The notes beneath the pieces were generated by a model that saw only the letters and a program-made list of their open reading frames with translations, did no database searches and was not told where the DNA came from. From the NCBI GenBank assembly GCA_018894105.1, contig CM032121.1, positions 36,488,230 through 36,552,229 on the forward strand: 64,000 bases of DNA, read 5' to 3'. Positions 12,925-26,220 of the stretch are shown here, in pieces; the stretch's first letter is position 1; each line of letters begins with the position of its first letter. The stretch comes from Jacaranda mimosifolia. Its lineage: Eukaryota > Streptophyta > Magnoliopsida > Lamiales > Bignoniaceae. The translations under genes were made by a program, and so were the position numbers.

Positions 12925-14281
12925 TAAGTGCCATCAATTACCATCCCTTTCTCCTATTGAGACAATCTCCATTTGTGCAACAAAGAGTAAGCTGAAAAAA
13001 CAATTGGTTCTGCCTTCCAAACCACATGGTTTCTATTTAGACCAAAGAGCCCAAATAATCATTAAAACTTTGCTTCTGTCTTCCGTATCAAGAATCAACA
13101 ATGCTTTGTCCAGCCATGAAGCAAAAGAATCAAAGTTTGTTGATTGGGGAGTATTTCCCAAGTTTTGAGTATTTCCAACCGTCTGATGCCAATGAGCAAT
13201 GGACCGAAGTGTGCATAATTGATTCTGCATTAGTTCCACAGACCATACAAACTGGATCAACATCTACATGTTTTGATTGCAAGAGTCCTTGATTGGAAGA
13301 CAGTTTCTACATGCACACCAAGCTAAATTGCGAACCTTCTATGGGACTTTACTATTCCAAACCTTCCGCCATACCCCAATGATAGCTTCATTTTGAGAAC
13401 TTTCTTGACTTTCAGTCAGCATTCTATAGCAACTCTTCATTGTGTACATACCTTTTGAGTCTTCGGACCAAAGCCACGCATCATCGCATTGACTATTGCA
13501 CAGTGGGATGCTAAGAATAAGCTCAACATTCCAAGTGTTCTGTTCTTGGATAATAAGAGAGGAAACTATCTCATTAGCAACCTCTTGTGGAAGCATTGAG
13601 GAAACCCTTGAGTTCTGAGAGTCTGGCAGCAAAGGATCACTTCCAATAACAATATTCTTACCATTCCCAACTTTCATCTGACAACCTTTACAAATAATAT
13701 CTTGAGAGGCCAAGATGCTTCGCCACAAGTAACTGGGATTATTTCCAAGTTTTGCTTCTAAAAATATTTTTCCTATGTAATATCTTGCTTGAAATATCTG
13801 CGCAATCAGCAAATTTAAATTAGTCAGTAAACGCCAGCCTTGTTTCCCCAATAGTGCGAAGTTGAACTCGTGAAGCTTTCTGAAGCCAAGACCACCCTTA
13901 TATTTTGGCTAATCTAAGCAGTCCCAACTCAACCATCTGATTCCAGTCAGTCAATTTGCAATCATATTTCTGTTATTCCACCAAAACCATTCATTAACCT
14001 CTCAATCTCTTGGCAAAGATCTTTAGGAAGAAGGAAGACGCTCATAATATAGTTTGGAATGGATTGAGCCACAGTTTTCAAGAGAATCTCCTTCCCGCCT
14101 TTAGACAAAAACTTCTTATTCCACCGTTGAATTCTATGCCAAATCCTCTCATTTACAAAAATAAAAATTTCTTTCCTCTTTCTCCCAATTATAGAAGGTA
14201 AATCAAGGTAAGTACCATGCTCCTCATGCCTATTAACATTTGGTCTTCCACGGATTTCTTGACGCATATGAGAGATGCGAT

Positions 14282-15527
14282 TTAAATTTTCTATTTCGTT
14301 CCCTATAGCAATTCTTATTTTATTTTACAAATATATGATGTGTGTATTAAATATTTTCTTATAAAAATAATTAACTGAAATTAGATACACTTAGCATAAA
14401 ATACAAGTTAGAGTGAGAAATGGAGTAGAGAATGAAATAAAGGATTCAAAGTGCGAGAAATGGATGACTATTTATTAGATACTGAATGGGATTTTTTCTA
14501 GGGAATGTATATATGGAAATATAAAGTGTAACAATCAATAATTATCAAAATTTCAGATACCGAAATCATACAATGCGATAATAGATTGTAGGGCATAATA
14601 AGGATTTGAAATTAAACTTTATATTTAATCTAATCAATAATTAATATATTTCTTTAATTAAAATTCTTAAATTACCAAAAATAAGTACTTGGCCAAAAGT
14701 AAATAATTGTAGTTAAATGATCCCCACCCCTTCCTATGATTTCCTTCTTTTTTTTTTTTCTTTACATATATGCACTGAAGGTTAGTTATGTTTTAAAGTC
14801 TGAATCTCATACTAATAAATATGAAAACAATGCAATTGAATCAGTTGATTGTTCAACAATAATCTATCATGCTAATTGAAAAGTAAATGTTTTCTTTGTA
14901 CTTGTTATGAGAAATGAGTTGATATTTTATCTTACTTTCATAAAAATTTTAAACCATTAATTAGACATGTAGTACAATCAATAACATTTTCATAAGGCTT
15001 GTGTATAATATGATGCTTATATTTAATATATATATATATATGTCGATAAATTATTAAAAAATAAAACTAAATAAAATTTACTTAAAAATTTAGTAATCCA
15101 AGATTCCATAGCGAATATTTAGTCCTTTTCTTTTTTTTTTAAATTGTTAGCTATTATTTTTGGTAATCCAAATTTTAATTGGTCACGCTAAACAATGAAA
15201 ATTCAAGTCTAAAGCTCAAAAATTTGTAAAAGAAAAACATTTCAAACAATTTAATATTATTTTCTTTCTTTTCTTTTTTCTTTTTTATTGTACCAAAAAT
15301 ATATAAATGAATTTAATCCATTAAAAATTTCAATTAATTAAAAATTAAATTTGAATAGAACCCAACCAATTAATAGTCCTAGGACGTTCTATAAGCCATT
15401 AGTCGACGTCGAAGTTCATTGTATGTTAGTTAAATAATAGTTTTATCCTTATTACGATTTTTTGCTTTCTTAGTTAATAAGGACAAATTTATTATCATGC
15501 TTTTTAAGAAAATCTATACAATAAATG
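14282..15527. other. AT-rich spacer without a gene
   Basis: No supported ORF. It contains long A/T runs and a short (TA)n stretch near 15029-15042. Confidence 0.6.
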
Positions 15528-16388
15528 TGTTGAAATTTTAGGAGAATTTATTGTGAAAATAATGAAATAACAATAAAGTAATTTAATGAAAACTGATAAT
15601 AATATTTAACGTAGTTCGACGATATACCTAATCCACCCGACAAAAGAAAAGAATTTATTGATTTCAATCAAGGTAGCAAGTACAAACTTGAGTCCCACAA
15701 ATCTTACGAGAACACCTAACACCCTCATTCTGAACTCCATCATGAGAAATTATCTCAAAAGCAGTCTAAAAACCCTCGTGTTATATCTGTTCTAATTTGT
15801 CCCAAAAGAAAAAACATCTTTATACCCACAAAAGACACAAAATGGCCCATGGGCCTTGTGTCACGCGGGCAGGGCGCGCATGGCCTGCGCCCCAACGTGC
15901 GGAGCCCCTGTTTTTGGCCGAGACGTCCCAATCTTGACAGTAAGGTCCACGCTAGGGTACACGCAACTTGCGCCCTGGCGGGGAGTCATAGTGTGGAGTG
16001 AGGTTCCAAGGCACTGCACGCCCAGGCGCACAAGGCCTTGCGCCCAAGCACGCATCGCTGGCTTTCTGCCCAGATTTAGTGTCTTGGCACGCGGCGTCCC
16101 ACCAACGCGCATTGAGGTATGTTCTCGCACCTATTTCAATTGCTCAACTCTATTTTTTTCATTCCTTGTCAATTTTAGCTCAAATTTCAAGGGAAAGTCA
16201 ACGATATGCATACAAACAAAATAACTAATACTTTCCAAAATAAAATAAAAAATAACCAAAATAAAATAAAAATAACTTTAAATGAAAAAAAACAAACATT
16301 ACACATCTTTAATTTTGGGCATAGTCTTCAATTTCTTTTTATTTCTTTGAGAATATCTATTTATACATAGATACTCCAATTTCTAACA
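15528..16388. mobile_element. Probable solo LTR or LTR fragment with GC-rich island
   Basis: The block starts TGTTGAAATTT and ends AATTTCTAACA, so it has the TG..CA ends and short terminal inversion of an LTR. It contains GTAGTTCGACGATATACC and GGCCCATGGGCC. A sharply GC-rich island at about 15850-16110 stands out from the AT-rich surroundings. ORFs crossing the island on both strands are by-products of its composition. The bases flanking the proposed ends do not form a clean 5-bp duplication, so the exact borders are uncertain and no internal region or partner LTR is present. Confidence 0.45.
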
Positions 16389-17229
16389 ATGGCTTTGGAT
16401 TCTTCTATAAGTATTTGAAGATATTTATTTACGTAGTGTACTTCAATTTTATTAATTTCTTTCAAGAAAAGAAAATAAATCGATGCCCAAAAAATATTAC
16501 TGAATTATGTTTTACTATAATTTTTACTATGCCTTCCAAAAGTAGTAAATTCATTTTAAAAAGCAGTTGTTTGGTGGTAAGTTATGATTATTACGGATAA
16601 ATCAACAAGAATTAAAAGTCTTATATGGAATAATTGGAGAATTAGCCACAATTTTCTTTAAAAAAGAAAAAGAAAAAAAATCATTTTATATATACTATTA
16701 ATAAAGTTACTACCCTTTTTGGTGTGTTTTCATATATTTTTTTCTAAAATGCTCTTATTTTTATTTTAAATCTTATAATTATATTATAATTGTACAGATA
16801 ATTACCATTTCATCACTACCACATACACCATCATTCTGAAGTCTATGCATAGTATTTACATTTCTCTAAAAATTATTATATCTTTTTTAACTTCTTATTA
16901 TAGTTATGTTCTCTTTCATCCATATTATTATTATAATTTACTTATGTAAATTTCATTTGAAGTTTGTTTGTTGAATACAATTATTTTGATATTTAAATTT
17001 TATTATTGATAATTTTTATAATTTTAAATATATATAGTATTTCTTTATATACATCAATTATATTATCAGATGCACTCGCATTAAGAGTGCAACAACTGCT
17101 AGTTTTTAATAAAATTACAGGCATGTGTCTGTTCAAGTGATAATTTCGTATTTTTAAATAATTTTAAAAAATTTAACTTATGAAATAAAATTGGGAGGGG
17201 TAATATATTTACTATATCAATTTCTAAAA
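16389..17229. other. AT-rich spacer upstream of the NTF2-RRM gene
   Basis: No gene. Promoter elements of the following gene presumably lie in its last few hundred bases, but I cannot single out a TATA box. Confidence 0.5.
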
Positions 17230-18491
17230 TTGTGAAATCAAAAGGCAAAGCATCAAGCTAACGCCTTGCTGTCCAAGTCCCCAAAGGCTTCTCTCACTCG
17301 AAGCTTCTCTCACTCTTTGCTCACAACCAGTGTTTTTCTCGTGCGCAAATTCTGTCTCTGGACAGCAAATCTCTCTCGCCGTCTCTTTCTCTCTCTGCAG
17401 TCCACACTCAATCGCCCACTTATCATTTGATTTTCTCTTCATTTTCCATCAATCGGGTATAAATTTTAATTTAATTAGCCAGATCATGTCGTGGTCACTG
17501 TTTATTTGATTTATCACGTTGAGGTCTCTGTCTATTTAATTTTGTTTATATTCTTTTGTGATGTGATCAGTGGTATATGCGAAGTTTTCGTTTTCATCTT
17601 TCAATTAATTGAAAATGTGTGCGAATGTGAATTGAAAACATTTTTTATTTTTATTTTTTTGGTGTGGGGGGCGAGGGGGTGCGGTTTATTTTCAGGGGTT
17701 TATTATTGATTTCTGTCGTGGTTAGATCTGCTGGTGTAAATAGTCAAAAAGTGATAATTTGTTGGGTTTTGAGTTTTATGTGAATGCTACTGCATAGAAG
17801 CCTCAACTTTTAGGAAAAGTTACCGGAGTTTATAGTTGGATGCCGAAATTCAATGATTAGGGTTTGTTGGATAATGTTCAGTTTTTCCTTAAGTATTTGT
17901 TGTTATTACATATGATAATTTTTATTTTGTTTTTTTTTGCTGTGCCGTGGTTTTACTTTTTAATTGAAACCAGTGGTTACCCCGTGGTCAGTAATAAGTT
18001 GTACTCCATACTCGTGGTGATCTGGGTTTATGGTTGTTTTAGATGGTATTAGGGTTTTGCTGCTTTTCAGTTTTCTTTTTTAAATGTGGTGATCTGGGTT
18101 TATGGTTCTTTTTTTTTTTTAAATGATATTTTGCTTTCACAATTTGCCAATTATATTTCTTCGGATAAGTTTTTGGTCCCTTTATCATGTTGCAGTTTTG
18201 GATGTTTTCAATGAAAACCTGGTGGCAATAGTTGTTCCAAACTTACATGTAAAAATCTACCAGCACCTGGAGTCAGTTAACTCGTGCTAAAGGAATCTAT
18301 TTCAGCATTTTTAGGCTTTAATATCTATTTAGCTTAGCATGTATCATTCCATGTTGTTTCTAAAGACTATGCGCCAGAATGCAGATAGGATGCTGTGATG
18401 CTCTTTGATATTGTCCTCTCTTTCCATTTTGTATGTGAAAGAGTTCAAATTAGATTCCATCTTAACATCAAGTTTATTAGCTTTATTGTAG
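17230..18491 (+). other. 5' leader exon and 5'-UTR intron of the NTF2-RRM gene
   Basis: A pyrimidine-rich leader (CTCTCTCGCCGTCTC, CTCTCTCTGCAG near 17369-17400) ends close to 17456, where AATCGG|GTATAAATT resembles a 5' splice site. A T-rich intron of about 1 kb then runs to CTTTATTGTAG at 18481-18491, directly before the coding ATG. A T-rich intron in the leader is common in plant housekeeping genes and often raises expression. The leader's 5' end is estimated from composition. Confidence 0.55.
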
Positions 18492-18493
18492 GA

Positions 18494-21400
18494 ATGGCCA
18501 TGCAAACTACAAGTCCTCCGCCAGCTCCCAGTGCTCAAGTGGTTGGAAATGCTTTTGTTGAGCAGTATTACCATATTCTCCATCACTCTCCTGAGTTGGT
18601 TTACCGATTTTACCAGGATGCAAGTGTATTGAGTCGTCCAGATCCTAATGGCCATATGACGACTGTGACGACTATGAAAGTAAGTTTATTAGAATTGTAC
18701 AGAATCTCGATTGCAGCCCTGAGTAGTTCTTTTTATCTTCAAGTTATTATTTATCTGCAAACCCCTTTCTTTTTGCGGGTTTGCGGCAATTATTCAGGCA
18801 GTGCTTTTCAGAGTGCTTCATATGCATCAGAGCACTTATATTACTCGGAAAATGAATATACATGCATGATATGCATGACTAGCTGTATTTGCATTAATCT
18901 GTTATACCGTGTCAGCTTCTTTTGTAAAATCATTTTGGAGTCCTTTTGTTGTGAAAGAATTGTTATGCAAATTGAATCAGCTTTTGGCACTATTGTACCG
19001 ATATATTAATTTATTATATAGTTGTTTCAATAGAACTGCTCTAAACTTCTGTTGGAGGCTGCATATCTGTATGGCTAAAACTGATATATGAACTTAATGT
19101 AGGTTGAGAGAATAAAATTGATCTCACTGATTGGATAATGACTGCTAGAAATCTAGTCAAAAATCTCATTCTGGTTAGTGCTGCTACATGTGAAAATAAG
19201 TATAATATATTCTAAGCAGAATGACACTTGTCCTTGCAGATTTCTATAAAAACTCATCCCTATAGATGTCAGCATCTAGTATCAATTTGGTATATTGAAG
19301 AACAGTGCGGAATTGTATTTACAAGGTCATGTCTTTGAAGAAAAACATTTCAACGATTTCCTTCTTTTCATGAAGCAGTTTTTGCAGGGGAATACATTAT
19401 ATTTCACTCTGGCATTTACAGAATAGGTACTACAGTTGGTAATGATGAGGGATAGGACTTGTGAAATAGGAGTGAGATCAAAAGTTAGATGGAATAATCT
19501 CTTTGATTGTGAAAGGTTTAAATGTATGGCCGATATATTGAAAGCGCAACTCTAAGAATGCAAAGACAATATCTGCAAATATTTTAATTTGTATGAGCTT
19601 GTGTTTCATTCATTTTTTACAATAGGACGAACCTATAATGAACTGAATTTATTGATGAGGAAAACAGCCTTATGCCTATTTCTGTTTGGGGTGAAAATTC
19701 AGAGGATATACATCACCTTGTTTATTGGGTTCTAAAGGTAGCAATAAAATAAAGCTGGAAACGTGCAATACCTGTTGCAACCTGTTCTATCCTCCCAAAC
19801 ATGTAGGCGAGTTGGAGTAAAGCTATAAAGAAACTCAAATAAACAGTGAATGGACTGAGATTAGAAGAGCATGCTAGTAGACTAAAATAAAAGTTGCTTA
19901 TAAAAGGAATGAAGAAAAGAAGAGTATGATAGTAAGTTGTAAATATGATAATTTCTTCCCTCTAATTATGTCTTCCCTCTAATTATGTCTTCTTTGTTTT
20001 TTAACCATTCTCCTTTTTCTTAGGTGAACTAGGAAGGAAATGCACCTTTTCTGTTGCCCTCATTGCCTTCCTATCATAACAATAGTGTTTGTGCATTAGT
20101 AACTCTTTCCATGAAATGATTTGGAAGTGTAGATTGGGGTGGGGTGTAAGATGGGCCGAGTCAGTTCGAGTAAGGGCCAAGGCTCAATATAAGTATTTAA
20201 AAAGCTTTCAAGCTTTTATTTTAAATATACAATTTTAAACAAGTACTTACTCGATATGGGAAGATTGGTATGATTCCATAACTTTGGTAAACTAACCTAA
20301 TTTTGGTATGTTATGGGTTTTGGCATTGACAGACTTGACTTAACTGGGCCTAAAGTTGATTTGACTATAAATTTTGTTTGTGCTCTAGGAAGCTCCTGTG
20401 GGATTTGACTATCTATTTTATTTTGGAATTTGATGCTAGATTTACATATTTGAATGCTCTATCGGAGCTCATTACTACAGTTTGGAACTGATACAAACGG
20501 GTCAATTCCAAAATCCAGAATGCTGCGAAGGATGAATTTCAGGATGTTACAACACTTGGTTCTATAGAAGAAATGAAAATTGCATTGAGAAAAAGTGAAT
20601 CTAATGAAACAAGAGATAAAAGAATTTTCTCTGACTGTTTATATGCTAACTCTTTAAATAATTAAAAGATTTAATTATGTAAATGGATAAATGGATGAGT
20701 TGAGATTTCTCCTCATTCTGTACTTTTTTGCTGAAGAAATGCAAGGATGCAAGAAAAGTATTATTGGAACTTGGAAGATTATTTTTCACTCGACTTTCCT
20801 GCTATGCTAGGAAACTGAAACTTGAATCAAAGCACTTTCTGCATCACCATCCCATAGTATTAAACCTCAATCCTTCTCAACTTTTCTTACTAAATTGTTA
20901 TGGTTTAATCAGATGCCCTTATTTTGATCTGAGAAATTATTATATATATGAAGTTAATTTTCCATATGTTCACAGATTCTGGTTTTGATTCATATGCAAT
21001 AACTAGTGACATAAAGTTTGCTCTGTTTTCATGTTTTATCAGCATATAAATGATAAGATATGTTCCTTGGACTACAAGAACTACAAGGCAGAGATAAAGA
21101 CTGCTGATGCCCAGGATTCTTATAAGGATGGAGTGATAGTGCTGGTAACTGGCTGCTTGACTGGAAAGGACAACCTGAGAAGGAGATTTACACAAACCTT
21201 CTTTCTTGCTCCTCAAGACAAAGGGTACTATGTTTTGAATGATGTTTTTAGGTATGTGGAAGAGAGTGAACCAGAGGCTAATGCTGAGGTGCTTACTGGA
21301 GTTGACGAGACACCATCTGGTTCTGTGGCCCAAGATCCAGGTTGGTGTTATCATTGCTTTATCGTAGTACCACCTGTGGTTTAAGGTTACTTTTCTTTTT

Positions 21401-23793
21401 AGTCTCTTTATCATCTTCATTTTGTTTCCAGAGCCTGCTCAAGTGGTTGATTCCCCCAATGCGAATCATGCAACTTCCCATGTGGAGGAAGTTGAGATTA
21501 TTGAGGAGAAAACTGATGATCAAGTGACTGATGGGAGACAAGCGAGTAATGAAGTAGATATTTTGGTGGAAGCGGAATCTCATTTAAATGAGAATCATCT
21601 ATCTGTGGTTGCCGAATCACTAACTTCTTCATCCCAGGAGGATGCTCCAAAGAAATCATATGCATCAATTGTTAGTTCGCAGACAAAGAAGGGCCCAACC
21701 AAAGTCTATGTTCCAGCTAACACAGCAAAAGTAGCTCTGGCAAAACCCGAGAAGCAACCACTTAATCCAGCTGCAGAGACTTGGGGCTCTGAAGCATCAG
21801 TGCCTATTGCACCTGATAATGCACCAGAAAGTAAAGATGCTGAGGATGAAGGTATTTTGTCTCCACTGTTATATGCCATGCTTATGTGTAGATCAAAGCA
21901 CCGTGAACCTTAATATTATGATTAGGGAGCGCAATATTTTAAAAAAGAAGCAGAAACCTTGCCAAGATGTTATGACAAGAGTTGGAAATCTGCCTTTTCC
22001 ATTCTTGAGTTCTTCTTCCAAAACTCTGATTATCTTCTATTGGCTTTATTTCTTACAGTTGAGGGCCACTCCATATATATCCGCAATTTGCCTATAAATG
22101 CTACAGTTGCTCAGCTTGAAGCTGAATTTAAGAAATTTGGAACTATTAAGCCAAATGGTGTCCAAGTCAGAAGCAATAAGGTTAGTATTACCAGAACCCG
22201 TTTTACAGTTTTGGTCTACTTGCTCAGTGTGTGTTGATACTCACACCATATCTCCTTTCTTTTCAGCAACAAGGATTCTGTTTTGGCTTTGTTGAATTTC
22301 AAGAATTTAGTTCCATGCAAAATGCAATTAAGGTATGTACTCTTCAGATTCTTATTTTCTCTTGTTTGGTTTTAACTTTTAAGACAGCAGAGTGAAGTCT
22401 ATGTAGTGAGTTACTGCCTTAATCTAGCTTTAGAGTTATGTGTGAGAGGTCTTTTGCATGTTGAAATGCCTCCGTATCATGTATGCTCGATCTCAGGAAG
22501 CTTTTTCTCATTGGTTCCTTTCTGTGCTTCACGATGTAAGCTAATGTAAGTTCAATTTGATTTTAGACATTTTTGTTACCACATTTTGCCAAGGAAATTT
22601 GTATGCAGTAATATGCGTATATGGCAGATAAAGGGCAAATGCATAAGTAGTTGGTTCTTTGTCTTCCTTTGCAACATGACGTTCATGTCATCACATCCTT
22701 CCCCTACTAGTTAATTGTTTTACTCAGGATACCTCAACTTATTCTTCTCTTCATATTTATTTTTGTGCCTGCCCTCAATATGTCGAGAATACCATTTTGG
22801 TTTTTGAACCTTGAGGCTACTGTTAAATCTTGATTCTGCCCTTCTTTTTTTGTTTCCCCACCCCACCCATCCCATATTGCTATATTCAAGTTTACAAAGT
22901 TCGCTGCCTTGAGGTTTCATCCTTCTTACTCTATGACAATTCTATAGTTGGGTGCCAAAAGCAAGATGTTTTCTATTATCAACTTCTCTTCACCACTTGG
23001 AATCATGATGTTCCAGTTCCTTCAAACCTTTGTGTATTCCAGCAGATTAGATCATTGTGTATTTTAGCTTTCAGTAGTGGAGTCTATATCCAGGACAGTT
23101 TTGAATGTTCTAATCCCGTTTCTTCTCCCACCATATATATTCAAGTCTCAAGAGTGTAGAAACGCCATAGCTTTGCTGCTGTCACAACATAGCTTATAAT
23201 ACTGAAATGAGTGGTGATGTCCCCTTAAATAATATTCTTGGTTCCTTGACTTTGCTCAGATCCCCAATGACCAATGTCAATATCCCACACTTCAAACATT
23301 TCTCCATGGTTTCTCAATGACTGAATTGGCTTTGTTTCCTCATAACGGAACATACTTGATATACACGCAACAGATCCAAGATGAGTTGAATATTAATCTA
23401 CTTGTCGCTCTACTTTTCAGGCTTCTCCTATAACCATTGGAGATCGGCAAGCTGCTGTCGAGATAAAGAGGACAACCACTCGAGGTGAGCCAGAGAAATC
23501 AACTTTTCATAATCTCTGAAAACTTACATCTTTGAGATTCATTCATACAATATCGCCATTGTCTCTATACAGTCGGTAGTGGGAGGGGGCGGTTTACTGC
23601 TTCACGAGGAGGGTTTCGCAACGACAGCTTCAGGGGCCGTGGAAACTTCAGCGGTGGTCGGACCTACGTTAGAAGTGATAGCTTCAGGGGTCGTGGAAAC
23701 TTTGGCAGTGGTCGCAGTTCAGAAGGTTATCAACAAGGAAGAGGGAGGGGTGGCCATCGTGCCGGTCCAAGTCAGAATTTTGCTTCAGCATAA
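18494..23793 (+). CDS. NTF2 domain plus RRM protein, G3BP-like (stress-granule family), 7 coding exons
   Basis: Coding exons: 18494-18679, 21043-21340, 21432-21851, 22059-22180, 22267-22332, 23421-23484 and 23573-23793. All have GT..AG borders and phases that join to 458 codons plus TAA. Residues about 16-135 form an NTF2-like domain (VGNAFVEQYYHIL, KNYKAEIKTADAQDSYKDG, GYYVLNDVFRYVEE). Residues about 136-300 are acidic, Pro/Ser-rich and probably disordered, including KKSYASIVSS. Residues about 304-378 form an RRM with RNP2 IYIRNL and RNP1 GFCFGFVEF. The tail (386-458) is an RGG box. This is the architecture of G3BP/Rasputin proteins, RNA-binding cytosolic scaffolds of stress granules. Function here is inferred from the family. 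Intron 1 of the coding part is unusually long (about 2.36 kb) and cuts the NTF2 domain. The RGG tail contains a small internal duplication. The start is the first ATG after the 5'-UTR intron. Confidence 0.9.
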
Positions 23794-24300
23794 AATGGTT
23801 GGCGTGTGAGTAATATTGGAGACAAATTTTGACATCTGAAACATAACAAGTTAGTGGTGGTGGTAGTGATGTCAACTTAATAGAGTTGATACCGTTTTCT
23901 TTGACCTTCAATGCTTGGAAATTTTAAGCTTGGAGTTGCCGGGTTGCCTGCTGCACAATGGAATGGCGTCTAGAGTAGGACCAATTAGCCAATTCTTTCT
24001 AACAGAATTTTGTCTAGTAAGGATTTTCTTAGTTCAGAGGAATGTATTTGGACAACTTAACATTATTTCTGACGGGTCAAAAATGGAAGGGTTTTTTAAC
24101 TTATAATCTAGAATCAACTCTATTCGGAGACCATGTTGAACAAAGGAACAAGAGGGTGCTTGTAAGGGCTTTTACTTTAGTTAGAAGCGTCGAAAAGTTG
24201 AAAATGCTGCTTTATTTTACCCCATTTTTTGATGCAGTTTTGATTGCCTCAAAAAAATTAAAATTGAATCGGAGGGCTTTTTTTTTTCTATTTTTTTGTT
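23794..24300 (+). other. Probable 3' UTR of the NTF2-RRM gene
   Basis: The sequence after the stop codon is moderately GC-balanced for about 450 bases, then falls into poly-T and AT-rich spacer near 24275-24300. Short frames here have no domain. The end of the transcript is an estimate. Confidence 0.45.
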
Positions 24301-25088
24301 AATATTTATATATGCACGCTTGTTAAGAGTTTATAGGATTTTAATTTAAAATTCCGTATATACAAATGTAAGAGAGATACAACTTAGTGAAATAAAATAG
24401 GAGTTGGAGGCATGTCAGAGTGCTTTTTACAGTTTCTAATTTCTGATGATAATCTTATTATTATTATTAATATTAAATTAAAGAGTAATTTTAGCAATTA
24501 ACACGCAACTAAATTTTTTTTTTTATCAAATATTTCATTATTTTTAATTAATATTATTATTTCTTAAAATAGAATTTTTTTATTAATAATTAAATTAATC
24601 ACTTCTTTGAAAATAAAAAACCTTGCAAAGGACACTTTTAAGTTGAATCGTGCACCTTATCTTGCAAGTGAAGCATTTCCTCTCTCCCATCAAAAGGCAC
24701 CCTATCCTAGTCTCCCACGAAAATAAATAAATAAAAATATGGGGTTGGCCCACATAAACCCGACAATCCCCGCTTGCGTGCGACAGCCGCACGATGTAAT
24801 AATTTGCTCTGTGTCCAATGAGATTCGCTCATTACTCTACGCGTCGCCTTCAACAAGTTGAGGTGCTGCTGAGCTGCTCATATCAACCAAAACTCGACAA
24901 GTGTCTAACTCCAGCTAACGCCTCCACGTGTAGGGCATAGCGGGCTTTCACAAATGCACTTTGTATCGCCTAGGGGGCCCCACTCTAGATTTCCCCTAAG
25001 CCCTACCTTGATTTTTATTTCTCTCTTTCCGAATATTATTACTTTGTCCACAAATCTTAACAACCAAAGTTTGTGAACACCTTTTATA

Positions 25089-25453
25089 GGCCGTTTGAAT
25101 TTGTTTTTTAGATATTTTTATTTTTTGATGAAAAAAATAATAAAAAATTAGTTATAAAAATATTTTTAAAAATAAAATATTATTTGAATATTTTGTTTAA
25201 AATGTAATGATTATATAATATTAAAAATGAGTTGTATTTGAAAAATAAAATATTATTATATTAAAAGTCGTGCAAATATGAGTAGGAGAAAATCAAAAGT
25301 GATGAAAAATGAAAATGGAGTGAGAATGAGTTTGTTAGAAAGAATATTTTGAAAATAAAAATATCTGTGAAAATATAAAAGAAGTTGATGGCTTTCTTTT
25401 TTATTTTTAATAGAAAATAAAAATAGGTTCAGAAAATAAAAACAAACGAACCC
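25089..25453. mobile_element. MITE-like dispersed repeat, copy 1
   Basis: It starts GGCCGTTTGAATTTG and ends CAAACGAACCC, so GG(C/T)CGTTTG-type words are inverted at the ends. It aligns through nearly its whole length with 26221-26590: both contain TTGAATATTTTGTTTAAAAT, GTTGTATTTGAAAAATA and GAAGTTGATGG in the same order. Non-coding. The superfamily is not clear because no target duplication is obvious. Confidence 0.7.
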
Positions 25454-26220
25454 TTAGCCTTAGTTATGAAATTTCCCCTTTTCTTTGTTTTTTAACTGAA
25501 AAGATATTTGTCGGTTATAATAGTAATTTAAAGTTAATAATTAGTTATGAATAAGATTTTAAGTGGGTCATATTCAAATCTTATTATTTGGATTTAATTC
25601 AAAAGTGATTGATGATATCAAACTTAGATTTGAGCGGAACTATGATACTCTAATTAAATATAAATTAAAAAATGAGTATTAGAATTAATGTTTTGAAAAT
25701 TCTGATTAATTAGAAAAAGAGAAGGTATCATAAATTGTTCATGAGTATTCATTAATTACATGGAGAGCATAACTTTTATTCTATTTTTACATATTCGAAG
25801 AACAAAAGCATCCATAGTATTTGTTTTAAATAATATTTTTATTTCAATGAATCAAACTCTAATTCACTATTTTACAAGCAAAATTAATGGGGACTCTTTT
25901 AGAATTAAAAAATAACCCAAAATATTTTATGAGATGCTTAGAATAATTAATTTTTAGCAAATTGATAGATGGTCAAGAGTTACTATATTATTTTCAACAA
26001 AAATGCATAACCAAGCAAGTGGATGGTGTAAACATCAGTCCCTTTGTACATTTTTCAATTTTCAAATCCAATTGACATCATCACTTGCATATGGGCATTG
26101 AACTAGGGCCACTAGGTGAGCAACTTGCATGTATTATTTTTTTTTTCTTTGGTTGAAAAGCAATCTTTTTGACAACAATGTCTTCTTTTTTTTTTTTTTT
26201 AATTTTTGTCATGTTATAGA

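Larger units (their letters stand above)
11955..14281 (-). pseudogene. Broken 5'-truncated LINE (L1-type non-LTR retrotransposon)
   Basis: Pieces of a LINE ORF2 protein lie in order on the minus strand. 14267-13962 holds the end of the reverse transcriptase domain (YLDLPSIIGRKRKEIF, RWNKKFLSKGGKEILLK, SIPNYIMSVFLLP). 13851-13339 holds the connecting region (GKQGWRLLTN, AKLGNNPSYLWRSILA, KVGNGKNIVIGSDP), followed by zinc-finger-RVT-like sequence down to about 13030 (IIWALWSK). A last piece at about 12000-12140 resembles an RNase H C-terminus (VPFARHS, AAHCVVRATVS) and ends in an A-rich tail. Frames are shifted between pieces and stops interrupt them. The endonuclease and most of the RT are missing, as expected of 5' truncation. 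Most of the RNase H has been lost where later elements sit (12138-12955). Confidence 0.8.

Noticed and set aside
15856..16228. Protein-coding gene on either strand in the GC-rich island
   Set aside because: Frames are open on both strands only because the block is GC-rich. There are no domains and the block lies within an LTR-like element.
18681..19009. Continuation of the NTF2 protein past residue 62 into 18.7-19.0 kb
   Set aside because: The frame stays open across the splice site, but the translated sequence is not NTF2-like, while the exon at 21043 continues the domain exactly in phase.
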